Source: Bradyrhizobium ivorense (GTDB taxonomy: Bacteria > Pseudomonadota > Alphaproteobacteria > Rhizobiales > Xanthobacteraceae). From it: 64,000 nt of DNA. The notes below the pieces were generated by a model, which was not told where the DNA came from, made no database searches, and saw nothing but the letters and a program-made list of their open reading frames with translations. Location of the stretch: NCBI RefSeq assembly GCF_900696085.1, contig NZ_CAADFC020000035.1, positions 1 to 64,000 on the forward strand. Reading direction: 5' to 3'. Positions 41,707-51,130 of the stretch are shown here, piece after piece. Position 1 is the first letter of the stretch. Each line of letters opens with the position of its first letter. The translations under genes and the position numbers were made by a program.

Positions 41707-41771
41707 CCCCTCACCCGGATCGCATCTTCGATGCGATCCGACCTCTCCCCGCAAAGGGCGGGGAGAGGTTG
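41707..41771. repeat. Family A repeat, copy 7, right half
   Basis: CCCCTCACCCGGATCGCATC-TTCGATGCGATCCGAC, then CTCTCCCCGCAAAGGGCGGGG-AGAGG, is the standard right half. It matches, base for base at the edges, copies at 11251 and 50985 and lies directly upstream of the DUF559 start codon. Confidence 0.85.
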
Positions 41772-41778
41772 AAGAAAG

Positions 41779-43002
41779 TCAAACCACCAGCCCCTTCATC
41801 GGCTTCACCGGGGCGCTGTCGGGGAACACCGCTTCCGCCAGCACGCGCTCGGCGATGCCGAACTGGTCGTGCAGCACGCCCTTGATCACCGCGCGCAAAT
41901 CGGTGGTCGGGGCGAGGTCGCGGGCCTGGTAGAGGTTGGCGGGTTTGAGGCCCGGCCAGTCGGTGATCATCCTGCCGCCGCCCACCGCGCCGCCGGCGAG
42001 CAGCGCGATGGTGCCGGTGCCGTGGTCGGTGCCCTCGGTGCCGTTGATGCGCGCGGTGCGGCCGAACTCGGTGGCAGCCACGATCACGGTGTCGCGCCAG
42101 CGCGCGCCGAGCCCGTTCTGGAATTCGGCCAGCGCGGCGTCGAGCCCGCCGAGCAGCTGCGCGAGGCGACCGACCGGCCCGCCCTCATTGGCATGGGTGT
42201 CCCAGCCGTCGAAGGCAAGCGCGCCGATCCGCGGGCCGTCATCCGCCGCCATCAGCTTTGCCGCGCCGCGCGCCACCAGCCGCATCGCCGCCGCGCCGCC
42301 CCCGCCGGGCTTCGGCTTCATGTCGTCGCCCTGCGCCTGCTTCTCGAGCTGCAAGCCCTGCGTCAGCGCGCTCGCCAGCACGGGATCGCGGTGCTGATAG
42401 AGTTCGAGCAGCCGCATCGCGGTGTCGTCGGCGGCCTGCGGCAGCGCCGTCGGCGCCCAGCCGACGGTCGGAGCTGTGCCGCGCAGCACCAGCGGCGTGG
42501 TCGGACCGACCGCAAGCGCGCTCGTCACCCGCTCGCCTTTCGGCAGCGCCTCCAGCGCGCGGTTGAGCCAGCCGGACTGCACACGGCCCGGCCCCGGAAA
42601 GCCGCTCTCCAGCACGTCCTGGCCGTCGAAATGCGAGCGGTCGCGATAGGAGGTCGCCACCGCATGCACCACCGCGGCCTGCTTGGCGCGGTACATCCGC
42701 GCGAATTCCGGCATCGCCGGATGCAGGCCGAAGAACGCATCGAGCATCACGGCGGCATTCGGACCGTCGCCCCTCAGCGCGATTGCGCCGTGCAGCCCGG
42801 CATAATCGGGATCGCCGAGCGGCGCCACGGTGGCAAGCCCATCCAGCGCGCCGCGCAGGATCATCACGACAAAGCGCGGATCGCGGCCGTCCGCCGCGCG
42901 CGCGAATTTCGGCAAATACGCCCACGCCGCGAACGACGCGCCGCCGAGCAGCAACGCGCGCCGCGAGGTCGCCTGCATCATCGCGCTCTCGGAGCAGTCC
43001 AT
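41779..43002 (-). CDS. DUF1501 domain-containing exported protein
   Basis: A 407-residue protein with a twin-arginine-like export signal (TSRRALLLGGASFAAWAYLP). The sulfatase/phosphatase-like DUF1501 domain includes FVVMILRGALDGLATVAPLG, DGPNAAVMLDAFFGLHPAMP, HFDGQDVLESGFPG, ALAFDGWDTHANEGGPVGRL, DTVIVAATEFGRTARINGTE and TDHGTGTIALLAGG, the conserved acids and histidines of the alkaline-phosphatase superfamily. The start 43002 has GAGGAG six bases upstream; ATG 43008 overlaps the upstream stop. It is coupled to a DUF1800 gene, a pairing found widely. Substrate unknown. Confidence 0.88.
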   Translation of the reverse strand: MDCSESAMMQATSRRALLLGGASFAAWAYLPKFARAADGRDPRFVVMILRGALDGLATVAPLGDPDYAGLHGAIALRGDGPNAAVMLDAFFGLHPAMPEFARMYRAKQAAVVHAVATSYRDRSHFDGQDVLESGFPGPGRVQSGWLNRALEALPKGERVTSALAVGPTTPLVLRGTAPTVGWAPTALPQAADDTAMRLLELYQHRDPVLASALTQGLQLEKQAQGDDMKPKPGGGGAAAMRLVARGAAKLMAADDGPRIGALAFDGWDTHANEGGPVGRLAQLLGGLDAALAEFQNGLGARWRDTVIVAATEFGRTARINGTEGTDHGTGTIALLAGGAVGGGRMITDWPGLKPANLYQARDLAPTTDLRAVIKGVLHDQFGIAERVLAEAVFPDSAPVKPMKGLVV

Positions 43003-43004
43003 CG

Positions 43005-44561
43005 TCATCTCCTCTGGAATTCCGGCGACATCAACAGCAGCGCCAGCGCCTGCGGCCGCGATTCCGCGCGCTCGACCGTGCGCCGCGTCTCGGCCGAGGC
43101 GGCGTCGGCGGCGACCAGTTCGAGCAGCTCGCGCGGATCGAACCGGTCGGCGAGCTGCGCGCCGAGCTGGGCTGCGATATCGAGCCGGAGTTTGATGCCC
43201 TCCGGCGCCGCCCAGGCCGCGTTGCTGTCCGGAAAACCGTTCGGCCCGGCCGGCGTCCACAGCGGCTGGCCGAGCAGATTGAGGCCGTTGAGATAGCGCC
43301 CCGGATCCTCCGGATTGCGCGCCAGCAGCCGGCCCGACGCGATCAGGAATTCGTACGGCGAGCGCATCTTCGTCAGCGGCGTCTGCCAGGCTTCGTTGGA
43401 CTGCACCAGCGCGGTGGCCAGCGCCTTGAGGTCGCCGTCGGTTCGGGTGAAGACATCCTGCAGCTTCGCCACCAAGGCCGGCGGCGGATCGTCGGCGACG
43501 AAATGGCGGGCGAATTTGGTCGCGATGAATTTTGCGGTCGAGGGATGCCGCGCGATGTCAGCGAGCACCGCCTCGCCCTGCGCGACGCCGTTCTGCGAAT
43601 AGGTCTTGCCGAGCACCTGTTGCGGTCCGGGTTGGTGCGCATTGGCATTGAACACAAAGCTGCCGGGCGCGCCGAGCTGACCCTGGCGGCCGGCAAAGGT
43701 CCACCCGGTGATGACGCGCGCCAGCGCCGTCACGTCGTCCTGGGTGTAGCCGCCGCCGACGCCGAGCGTATGCAGCTCCATGATCTCGCGCGCGAGGTTC
43801 TCGTTGAGGCCGCGCTTGCGGTTGATGCCGGCGCGCGAGTCGGGGCCGAGCGATTGCTGGTTGTCGAGAAAGAACAGCATCGCAGGATGCTGCTCGACCG
43901 CTTTCAGCATGTCGGCGAAGCGGCCGAGCACATGCGGGCGGATCGCCTCGCGCTCGAACGAGCCCGCCCACATCCGCGCCAGCGCGCCCTTGTTGGCGGA
44001 GATGCAGAAGTGGTTGGACCAGAACACCACAAGCCGCTCGGCAAAGCCACAATCGACGACCACACCACGCTGCAACCGCGCCAGCGCCTCGGCGCGAAAT
44101 GTCTTCTGGATGATGTTGGGCGGCTCTACTGCCGGCTTCGCTGGATTGGCCGACGGCTGCATCGCGCCGGCATTGGCGGTATCGGCCATCTGGCCGGGCG
44201 CCTGCATCGCCGGATCCTTGCCCGCGATCTCCTTGGCGGCTGACGAGAGCGACAGATTGCGCCGCTGCGCCGGCTTTGCGTCCGCAGCGGGCGCGGTCTC
44301 ACTCATGGTGGATTGCGCAGCCTTCGCCGCGTTGCGCGCTTGCTGCACCTCGAACTGATAGTCGAACACCTGCTTGCCGAGCTCCGCCGTCGAGAGCTGG
44401 CCGGGCATTTCGAGCAGCGCGCCGTTCGGCCGCGCCAGGTCGGCGATGACAAAGCCGCGCGGATCGGAGGCCGCGTTGGTGAAATCACCGGATGCGCCGC
44501 CGCGGGCGCCGAAGCCAAAGCGATTGAGGGCAACCAGCGCTGCTTGCGAATCGCGAGCCAT
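43005..44561 (-). CDS. DUF1800 domain-containing protein
   Basis: A 518-residue helical protein of the DUF1800 family. It has the family blocks ALNRFGFGARGGASGDFTNA at the start, VVFWSNHFCISANKGALARM, GSFEREAIRPHVLGRFADML, FFLDNQQSLGPDSRAG, NENLAREIMELHTLGVGGGY-TQDDVTALARVITGWT, and HPSTAKFIATKFARHFVADD. DUF1800 and DUF1501 proteins occur as pairs in which both are probably exported or cell-envelope proteins; their activity is unknown. It is upstream of DUF1501 and overlaps it slightly. Confidence 0.9.
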   Translation of the reverse strand: MARDSQAALVALNRFGFGARGGASGDFTNAASDPRGFVIADLARPNGALLEMPGQLSTAELGKQVFDYQFEVQQARNAAKAAQSTMSETAPAADAKPAQRRNLSLSSAAKEIAGKDPAMQAPGQMADTANAGAMQPSANPAKPAVEPPNIIQKTFRAEALARLQRGVVVDCGFAERLVVFWSNHFCISANKGALARMWAGSFEREAIRPHVLGRFADMLKAVEQHPAMLFFLDNQQSLGPDSRAGINRKRGLNENLAREIMELHTLGVGGGYTQDDVTALARVITGWTFAGRQGQLGAPGSFVFNANAHQPGPQQVLGKTYSQNGVAQGEAVLADIARHPSTAKFIATKFARHFVADDPPPALVAKLQDVFTRTDGDLKALATALVQSNEAWQTPLTKMRSPYEFLIASGRLLARNPEDPGRYLNGLNLLGQPLWTPAGPNGFPDSNAAWAAPEGIKLRLDIAAQLGAQLADRFDPRELLELVAADAASAETRRTVERAESRPQALALLLMSPEFQRR

Positions 44562-44654
44562 GTTAGTGTCCTCGGGAGTTCCCTTGACGGCATGCCCCTT
44601 GTATACGTGCTGCGCGGCATCATAGCGCGGTTCGCGATGAACCCGAGATTAATT

Positions 44655-44671
44655 CCGCGATTAAATCGCGG
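44655..44671. promoter_or_regulatory. Short palindrome upstream of the CWC gene
   Basis: CCGCGATT-A-AATCGCGG is a perfect 8+8 inverted repeat, ending 20 bases before the CWC ATG at 44691. It may be an operator or a small translational hairpin; no evidence tells which. Confidence 0.3.
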
Positions 44672-44690
44672 TAAGAATTCGCATCCAGCC

Positions 44691-44894
44691 ATGACAGATC
44701 AAAACCAAGACACTGCGCCCCGACGCCTCGCCTGCACCAAGTGCGGCAGCGAATTCTCCTGCACGTTCGGTGGGCCGTGCTGGTGTTCCGACGAGAGCTT
44801 TCGCTTGCCGATGCCGAGCGACGGCGGCGACTGCCTGTGCCCGGCATGCCTGCGGAAACTGGCGGACCAACCGGCCATGGTGAGCGCGAGGTGA
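44691..44894 (+). CDS. Cysteine-rich CWC family zinc-binding protein
   Basis: A 67-residue cytoplasmic protein. Five conserved cysteines followed by a final pair (ACTKCGSEFSC, GPCWCSD, DCLCPACLRKL) fit a small CWC zinc-binding domain. Function unknown. Its stop overlaps the GTG start of the HAD phosphatase gene (GTGA), so the two are co-translated. The long open frame running back to 44313 in the same phase is not coding. Confidence 0.8.
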   Translation: MTDQNQDTAPRRLACTKCGSEFSCTFGGPCWCSDESFRLPMPSDGGDCLCPACLRKLADQPAMVSAR

Positions 44895-45571
44895 GCGACC
44901 GCTGGCACGTCGACGCCGTCCTGCTCGACATGGACGGCACGCTGCTCGACACCGAAAAAGTCTATTTCGACAGCCTGGTCGCCGCGCTGAACGGGTGCGG
45001 CTATACCGACGACGTCGCGGCGCTATGTCATTCCATGGTCGGCCTGCCCGGTCCGGTTTGCGAAGCCATGCTGCTCGATCGCTACGGCGCGGCGTTTCCG
45101 CTTGCCGAGGTCAACCGCGCCTTCATCGTTCACCGCGACCGGATGTTCGACGCCGCCCTGCCGCTGAAATCAGGCGCGATCGAATTGCTCGACGGTCTCG
45201 CCGCCGCCGCTTGCCCAATCGCGATCGTGACCTCGTCATCCCGCCGCACGACCGAGCGCCATCTTGCCATCGCCGGCATCCGCGAGCGTTTCGACACGCT
45301 GCTGACGCTCGACGACGTGACCCATGGCAAGCCGGACCCCGAGCTCTATCTGAAAGCGGCAGCCCGCCTCGGCGTGACGCCACCCGCCTGCGTCGCGGTG
45401 GAAGATTCCAACCACGGCGTCGCCGCCGCCCATGCCGCTGGCGCCATCACGCTGATGGTGCCCGACATGGCGCCGCCGCTAGAGGAGACCCGCGGCAAAT
45501 GCGCCGCCGTGCTGCCGGACCTCCACGCGGTGCTGGCCCTGCTGCGCGAGCGCGGCGCGTTCGGCTGCTAA
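44891..45571 (+). CDS. HAD-superfamily phosphatase
   Basis: A 226-residue haloacid-dehalogenase-like hydrolase. Motif I is VLLDMDGTLLD with D13 and D15; a helical cap (about 25-95) follows; motif II is AIVTSSSRRTTERHL, motif III the lysine of HGKPDPELYLKAAARLGV, and motif IV VAVEDSNHGVAAAHAAGA. Members close to this group act on sugar phosphates or phosphoglycolate; the substrate is open. It starts at GTG 44891, coupled to the CWC gene. Confidence 0.9.
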   Translation: MSDRWHVDAVLLDMDGTLLDTEKVYFDSLVAALNGCGYTDDVAALCHSMVGLPGPVCEAMLLDRYGAAFPLAEVNRAFIVHRDRMFDAALPLKSGAIELLDGLAAAACPIAIVTSSSRRTTERHLAIAGIRERFDTLLTLDDVTHGKPDPELYLKAAARLGVTPPACVAVEDSNHGVAAAHAAGAITLMVPDMAPPLEETRGKCAAVLPDLHAVLALLRERGAFGC

Positions 45572-45587
45572 ACGCGCCGCGCCGCTG

Positions 45588-46196
45588 TCAATCGCGCGGC
45601 GGACGCTGCCGGCCGCGGCGGCCGGCGAGCGCCGTCTCGATCAACGCGCGCGCCGCTTCGCCCGCCGTCTCCATATAGCTGGCGTCGCGATGCAGCAGCA
45701 CGACGGCGAACGAGCCGTCGAGCAGCAGCAGGATCTGCCGCGCCAACTTGAGCGGATCGGCAATGCCTTCCGCCGCGAAGGTCGCGCGCAGCCAGTCCTC
45801 GAACTTCTTCTTGTGCGCGGCGCCGATCCTGATCGCGGGATGGCCGGGCATATTGGCAAGCTCGGCCGAGGTGCGCAGGAAGCCGCAGCCCTTCCACTTC
45901 GGATGCCGCGCCGAACGCGCCAGATTGCGGAAGATCGCCTCGACCTTCGCCGGCAGGCCGCCGTCGGCCTCGGCAAACCACTTTCGGAACAGCGCGAGAT
46001 TGGGCTGGTCGCGCGCGGCGAGATAGGCGGCGACGAGATCGTCCTTGCTGCGGAAGTGATAATACAGCGTGCGCTTGGTGAGGCCGGCCTTGGCGGCCAC
46101 CTCGTCGACGCTGACGCGGCGGATGCCTTCATTGTAGAACAGCGCGCTCGCCGCCTGGATGATGCGCTCGCGGGTGGGTTCGGAAGGTCTTGGCAT
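45588..46196 (-). CDS. TetR/AcrR-family transcriptional regulator
   Basis: A 202-residue one-domain-plus-ligand regulator. The N-terminal helix-turn-helix is TRERIIQAASALFYNEGIRR-VSVDEVAAKAGLTKRTLYYH-FRSKDDLVAAYLA, a classic TetR head. The ligand domain (about 70-200) has no recognisable effector. ATG 46196 chosen; the longer open frame is spurious. It is divergent from an enoyl-CoA hydratase gene, with the inverted repeat TGTATA-N12-TATACA between them. Confidence 0.9.
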   Translation of the reverse strand: MPRPSEPTRERIIQAASALFYNEGIRRVSVDEVAAKAGLTKRTLYYHFRSKDDLVAAYLAARDQPNLALFRKWFAEADGGLPAKVEAIFRNLARSARHPKWKGCGFLRTSAELANMPGHPAIRIGAAHKKKFEDWLRATFAAEGIADPLKLARQILLLLDGSFAVVLLHRDASYMETAGEAARALIETALAGRRGRQRPPRD

Positions 46197-46203
46197 GCCG
46201 CTA

Positions 46204-46227
46204 TGTATACCGACCAGTGAATATACA
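46204..46227. promoter_or_regulatory. TetR operator candidate
   Basis: TGTATA-N12-TATACA: inverted half-sites 12 bases apart between divergent genes. The centre contains CGACCAGTG, and imperfect symmetry extends toward it. The position, eight bases upstream of the tetR ATG, suits autorepression. Confidence 0.4.
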
Positions 46228-46287
46228 CAAATCGCGGCCGCCCCTACATTTCGCTCTGACACTGTGACGCAAATGCCGGAGACCTCG

Positions 46288-47079
46288 ATGACCGCACCCA
46301 TCCTGCTCGATATCGACGACGGGATCGCCCTGATCACGCTGAACCGCCCGGAGCGGCTCAATGCGCTGAGCTTTGAGCTGATCGACCACCTGATGGCGGC
46401 GCTCGACCGCATCGAGGGCGGCGCTAATGTCCGCGCCGTGATACTGACCGGCGCGGGCGAGCGCGCCTTTTCGGCCGGCGCCGACATCCACGAATTTTCG
46501 CAAAGCGTGCGGCAGGGCGCCGCGATCGCGGTGCGCGATTTCGTCCGCCGCGGCCAGGCGATGACCGCGCGGCTCGAGGCGTTCAAGAAGCCTGTCATCG
46601 CCGCGGTCAATGGGCTCGCCTTCGGCGGCGGCTGCGAGATCACGGAGGCCGTGCATCTCGCGATCGCCAGCGAGCGCGCGCTGTTTGCAAAGCCGGAGAT
46701 CAAGCTCGGCATGCCGCCGACCTTCGGCGGCACGCAGCGGCTGCCGCGGCTGGCGGGCCGCAAGCGCGGCCTGGAATTGCTGCTGACCGGCGACCCGTTC
46801 ACGCCGGCGCACGCGCGCGAGATCGGGTTGGTCAACAAAATCGTGCCGCACGATCAGTTGCTGCCGGCCGCGCGCGAGCTCGCGGGCCGCATCGTCAGGC
46901 ATTCGCCTGGCTCGGTCAGCAGCGTCGTCACCGCGGCGACGCGCGGGCTGAACATGCCGATTGCCGAGGGCCTATTGGTCGAGACCGAACAGTTCGCCGC
47001 ACTGGTGGGAAGCCGCGATCTCGCCGAGGGGCTGGCGGCGTGGAAGGAACGGCGCGACGCGACGTATGTCGGGGAATGA
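46288..47079 (+). CDS. Enoyl-CoA hydratase/isomerase family protein
   Basis: A 263-residue crotonase-fold protein. ILLDIDDGIALITLNRPERL-NALSF is the N-terminal block; GAGERAFSAGADIHEFSQSV forms the oxyanion hole, and AAVNGLAFGGGCEITEAVHL the second. LFAKPEIKLGMPPTFGGTQR-LPRLAGR has the conserved catalytic glutamate. The start ATG 46288 has CGGAG upstream. It is divergent from a TetR regulator and so is likely inducible, perhaps in fatty or aromatic acid breakdown. The true substrate cannot be read. Confidence 0.9.
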   Translation: MTAPILLDIDDGIALITLNRPERLNALSFELIDHLMAALDRIEGGANVRAVILTGAGERAFSAGADIHEFSQSVRQGAAIAVRDFVRRGQAMTARLEAFKKPVIAAVNGLAFGGGCEITEAVHLAIASERALFAKPEIKLGMPPTFGGTQRLPRLAGRKRGLELLLTGDPFTPAHAREIGLVNKIVPHDQLLPAARELAGRIVRHSPGSVSSVVTAATRGLNMPIAEGLLVETEQFAALVGSRDLAEGLAAWKERRDATYVGE

Positions 47080-47097
47080 GCACGCTCATTCCAGAGC

Positions 47098-47220
47098 CGT
47101 CATTGCGAGGAGCGTAAGCTACGAAGCAATCCATCCGTCCCTTATGCCGCGATATGGATTGCTTCGCGGAGCCTGTCATCGGGCGCGCATTCGCGCGACC
47201 CGTTGGCTCGCAATGACGGG
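47098..47220. repeat. Family C palindromic repeat, copy 2
   Basis: CGTCATTGCGAGGAGCG and GGCTCGCAATGACGGG are the inverted ends; GAAGCAATCCATCC and ATATGGATTGCTTCGCGGAGC form an inner stem, with CGGGCGCGCATTCGCGCGACCCG added at the right. It lies between the convergent hydratase and GST genes. Confidence 0.85.
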
Positions 47221-47233
47221 AGAGAGCTGCGCC

Positions 47234-47941
47234 CTACCGCACCACGGCCGCGGTCTGTCCGAACAAGAGCTTGCGCTCCTCCTCGGTGCGGATCGCGGGC
47301 TGGCCGAAATTCGGGTTGACCTCCTTGGCCTTGGCGTAGGCGCGCTCGGTCGCCGGGCGCTTGCCGATGGTTTCCAGCCAGCGCTTCAGATGCGGAAAAT
47401 CCTCTATGTCCTGGCCCTGGTTCTTGTACGGCACCACCCAGGGATAGCTCGCCATGTCGGCGATCGAATAATCGCCGGCGATGAATTCGCGGTCGGCGAG
47501 GCGCTTGTTGAGCACACCATAGAGCCGGTTGGTCTCGTTGACATAGCGGTCGATCGCGTAGGGCAGCTTTTCGACCGCGTAGTTGCGGAAGTGATGGTTC
47601 TGGCCGGCCATCGGGCCGAGCCCGCCCATCTGCCAGAACGTCCACTGGATCGCGTCATAGCGGCCGTGCAGATCGGCTGGCAGGAATTTGCCGGTCTTCT
47701 CGGCGAGATAGAGCAGGATCGCGCCGGACTCGAAGATCGAGACCGGCTTGCCGCCGCCCTTCGGCGCGTGATCCAGGATCGCGGGGATGCGGTTGTTCGG
47801 CGCGACCTGCAAAAACTCCGGCTTGAACTGATCGCCCTTGCCGATGTTCACCGGGAAAATCCTGTACTCCAGGGCGGTCTCTTCGAGGAACATCGTGATC
47901 TTGTGACCGTTCGGCGTGGACCAGTAATGGAGATCGATCAT
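47234..47941 (-). CDS. Glutathione S-transferase family protein (YfcG/Nu-class-like)
   Basis: A 235-residue GST: IDLHYWSTPNGHKITMFLEE-TALEYRIFPVNIGKGDQFKP shows the Thr/Asn glutathione-binding start of the Nu class (disulfide-bond reductases YfcG/YghU). QVAPNNRIPAILDH has the cis-proline, SIFESGAILLYLAEKTGKF the gamma-glutamyl site, and YSIADMASYPWVVPYKNQGQ the C-terminal cap. ATG 47941 begins the fold. It may reduce disulfides, inferred only from family. Confidence 0.9.
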   Translation of the reverse strand: MIDLHYWSTPNGHKITMFLEETALEYRIFPVNIGKGDQFKPEFLQVAPNNRIPAILDHAPKGGGKPVSIFESGAILLYLAEKTGKFLPADLHGRYDAIQWTFWQMGGLGPMAGQNHHFRNYAVEKLPYAIDRYVNETNRLYGVLNKRLADREFIAGDYSIADMASYPWVVPYKNQGQDIEDFPHLKRWLETIGKRPATERAYAKAKEVNPNFGQPAIRTEEERKLLFGQTAAVVR

Positions 47942-48162
47942 GGCGGCGATCCTGCGTTTCCAGAGATGGCTGACAGCATATGGAGAAAGATGCGAATGCA
48001 TGCATTTGGGCGCAGCCCCGCCGCCAAGTCAATGGCGCGTGCATTGCACCGCGCGCGAATGTGATGTGCGCTTCGCGCAGGCGCGCGATTGAGCCGCGCC
48101 CGGATTGCTCCTAGGCTCCCTGCAGCTAACACCGAATAATTTTCAAGCAGGGGAGATTTGCA

Positions 48163-49274
48163 ATGACGCGCGATTTGGCACGGCGTGATTTTCTCAAGGG
48201 TTCGGCGGCGCTCGCCGGCGCCGCGGCAGCCGGCGCATTTTCCTGTGTCGAGATCGCAAGCGCGGCACCGATCGAGGTGCCGAGCGTCGACAAGCTCTCG
48301 ATCCGTGTGCTGGTCGACTCCAGCTTCGATCAGTTCTTCAAGCCGAAGCAGGCGGCTGGCGTCACGATCGCGCCTCCGCCGCGCAGCGCCGACTACCAGA
48401 AGTCACTGCACAACGAATGGGGCCTGTCGCTGTGGCTGGAGTCGGAGGCCAAGGGCGCCCAGCGTACGCTGATGCTGGACTACGGCTACACGCCCGAGGT
48501 GCTGCTCAACAACATGGCGCTGATCGGCGTCGATCCAACGAAGCTGGATGCGATGATCGTGAGCCACGGGCATTACGATCATTTTGGCGGCCTCAACGGC
48601 CTCCTCGACAAATTCCGCGACAAGCTGCCGGCCGACCTAAAACTCTATGCCGGCGGCGAGGACAATTTCTGCCACCGCGTCAGCGCGACGCCGACCAAAG
48701 GCCAGTTCGCCGATTTCGGCACACTCGACCGCCGCCAGCTCGCCGCGCAGCGCGTCACCACGGTGCTGTGCGAAACCCCGACCGTCATCGCCGGCCACGC
48801 CTTCACCACCGGCAAGATCACCCGCCGCAGCATCGAGCGGATTCTGCCGCAGACCTGGGTCGAGTTCGGGATCAAGGACGGGCTCGGCTGCAACACCAGC
48901 CACTATCTGCCCGCCGAGCTGGACGGCAAGATCGTGCCCGACGAGCACATCCATGAGCACGCCACCTGCTTCAACGTGAGGGACATGGGCCTCGTCGTGA
49001 TCTCCTCCTGCGGCCATGTCGGCATCGTCAACTCGGTGAAGCAGGCACAGGAGGTCTCCGGGATCCAGAAGGTGCACGCCATCGTCGGCGGCTTCCATCT
49101 CGGACCGGCGCCGAAAGACTACCTCACCGAGGTGGTCGCCGAGATCAAGAAGCTCGATCCCGACGTGGTGGTGCCCATGCACTGCTCCGGGCTCAACTTC
49201 GTGCAGGAGGCGAGCGCGCAGCTCGGCGACAAGGTGCTGGTCACCACCACCGGCAGCCGCCTCTCCTTCGGCAT

Positions 49275-49278
<4 letters not shown>
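48163..49278 (+). CDS. Twin-arginine-exported MBL-fold hydrolase
   Basis: A 371-residue protein. RRDFLKGSAALAGAAAAGAF is a twin-arginine signal (RR at residues 7-8), so the enzyme is exported folded. The metallo-beta-lactamase core has SHGHYDHFGG with H135, H137, D139 and H140 as the metal ligands, and later acids/histidines. It is close to the DHPAP-synthase-like (7,8-dihydropterin) group, but exported members may be lactonases or sulfatases. GGGGAGA precedes ATG. The stop overlaps the SCO gene start (ATGA), so both are co-translated. Confidence 0.85.
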
Positions 49279-49901
<623 letters not shown>

Positions 49902-49907
49902 CGCGTC

Positions 49908-50141
49908 TCAATGCATCCGCCCGTGCGCGCGCAAGAACGTCTCGCCGCTTTCCGTCACCGTCACCCGCATGCCCTCGACCGAGGGCCGGCGCGCGACGTA
50001 GCCGCGGTCAACGGCGTCTTCCCAGATCGTCAGCCGCGGGCACGAGGTGCGCCAGACCTCGATCACCTCGGCATAGGGCCGCGGCTCACGCGCCACCCAT
50101 TCGACGAGATCGAGCACCAGGGCATCAGGGGTCTCCGCCAT
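49908..50141 (-). CDS. Small hypothetical protein
   Basis: A 77-residue protein from ATG 50141, which has GGAGGACAGG upstream. The sequence (LVLDLVEWVAREPRPYAEVI, EVWRTSCPRLTIWEDAVDRG, YVARRPSVEGMRVTVTESGE) reads like a small winged helix, three helices then two strands, but no family is certain. It follows the TauE-like gene on the same strand after 31 bases and may share its message. Confidence 0.6.
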   Translation of the reverse strand: MAETPDALVLDLVEWVAREPRPYAEVIEVWRTSCPRLTIWEDAVDRGYVARRPSVEGMRVTVTESGETFLRAHGRMH

Positions 50142-50172
50142 CCTGTCCTCCTGCCGTTGCGCGTTCCAAAGC

Positions 50173-50934
50173 TCACTTCGCCACCGCGGTGTCACCCGCC
50201 AACATCAGCCAGCTGCCGTACAGCAGATAATAGCTCGCCACCGTCGTGATCAGGCGGTTGGCCCAGGTGCGGAACTGCTGGTCGCTCATCGCTTCCAGGA
50301 TGCGCCGCGCCAGCGAGGTGCCGAGCATCGAGGCCGCGACCGCAACCGCCGCCAGCACCGGATCGAGCGAGGCCGCCTGGTCGATGATGCCGCCAAAGTA
50401 GATCAGCTTGGTAAAGTGGCTCGCGACCTGGCAGGTCGCTTTCGTCGCCACGGTTTCGCGCCGGTCGTAATTGCCGCCGAGGAAGAAGGTGTCCATCAGC
50501 GGTCCGGAAACGCCGGTCATCAGCATCAGCCCCATGCAGGCCGAGCCGTAGAACGCGCCCTGCCAAACACTGTCCGGATTCGGCTTGATGCTGGCCGGCA
50601 TCAGCCGCGCCATGAACGGCGTGACGCCGAGCAGCAGCAGCGCCACCGGCTTGTCCGGCACGTAGCGGGTGATCGACCACAGGCCGAGCGCGGTCGCGCA
50701 GCCGATCATGTAGACCGCGACCGGCCGCCAGCGGATATGCTTCCGCCACAGCAAAGCGCGCCAGCCGTTGGAGGCCATCTGGGTGATCGCATGCAGCACC
50801 ATCGCCGACGGCAGCGGCAGGATCGCGAGCAGCACGCCGATCAGGATCAGCCCGCCGGCCATGCCGAACAGCCCCGACAGAAATGCGGTGGCGACCATCA
50901 AGGCCCCGAGCACTGCGATCAGTAATGGCGACAT
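50173..50934 (-). CDS. TauE/SafE-family membrane exporter (TSUP)
   Basis: A 253-residue inner-membrane protein with about seven hydrophobic segments. The first block VATAFLSGLFGMAGGLILIG-VLLAILPLPSAMVLHAIT and the mirrored GVSGPLMDTFFLGGNYDRRE-TVATKATCQVASHFTKLIYF are the inverted repeat of the TSUP family. Members export sulfite, sulfoacetate or other organosulfur anions; the substrate here is unknown. It starts at ATG 50934 and is followed by a small unknown gene. Confidence 0.88.
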   Translation of the reverse strand: MSPLLIAVLGALMVATAFLSGLFGMAGGLILIGVLLAILPLPSAMVLHAITQMASNGWRALLWRKHIRWRPVAVYMIGCATALGLWSITRYVPDKPVALLLLGVTPFMARLMPASIKPNPDSVWQGAFYGSACMGLMLMTGVSGPLMDTFFLGGNYDRRETVATKATCQVASHFTKLIYFGGIIDQAASLDPVLAAVAVAASMLGTSLARRILEAMSDQQFRTWANRLITTVASYYLLYGSWLMLAGDTAVAK

Positions 50935-50984
50935 TTGAAATCTCTTCTGTGCGAGTCGAACTGCAGGACCCGAGCACGGATATC

Positions 50985-51130
50985 TTCCCCTTCTCCCCGC
51001 GCGCGGGGAGAAGGTCGGGATGAGGGGGGTTCTCCGCGAGGTCGGTGAGAACCGGTTCGCGGGCGCTCCCCCTCACCCGGATCGCATCTGCGATGCGATC
51101 CGGCCTCTCGCCGCAGGCGGGGAGAGGCGA
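50985..51130. repeat. Family A palindromic intergenic repeat, copy 8
   Basis: TTCTCCCCGCGCGCGGGGAGAAGG self-pairs at the left; GGATCGCATC-TGC-GATGCGATCC and CTCTCGCCGCAGGCGGGGAGAG close it at the right, with GGATGAGGGG/CCCCCTCACCC in between. It lies between the divergent TauE-like and LysR genes and so may overlap their promoters. Confidence 0.85.
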
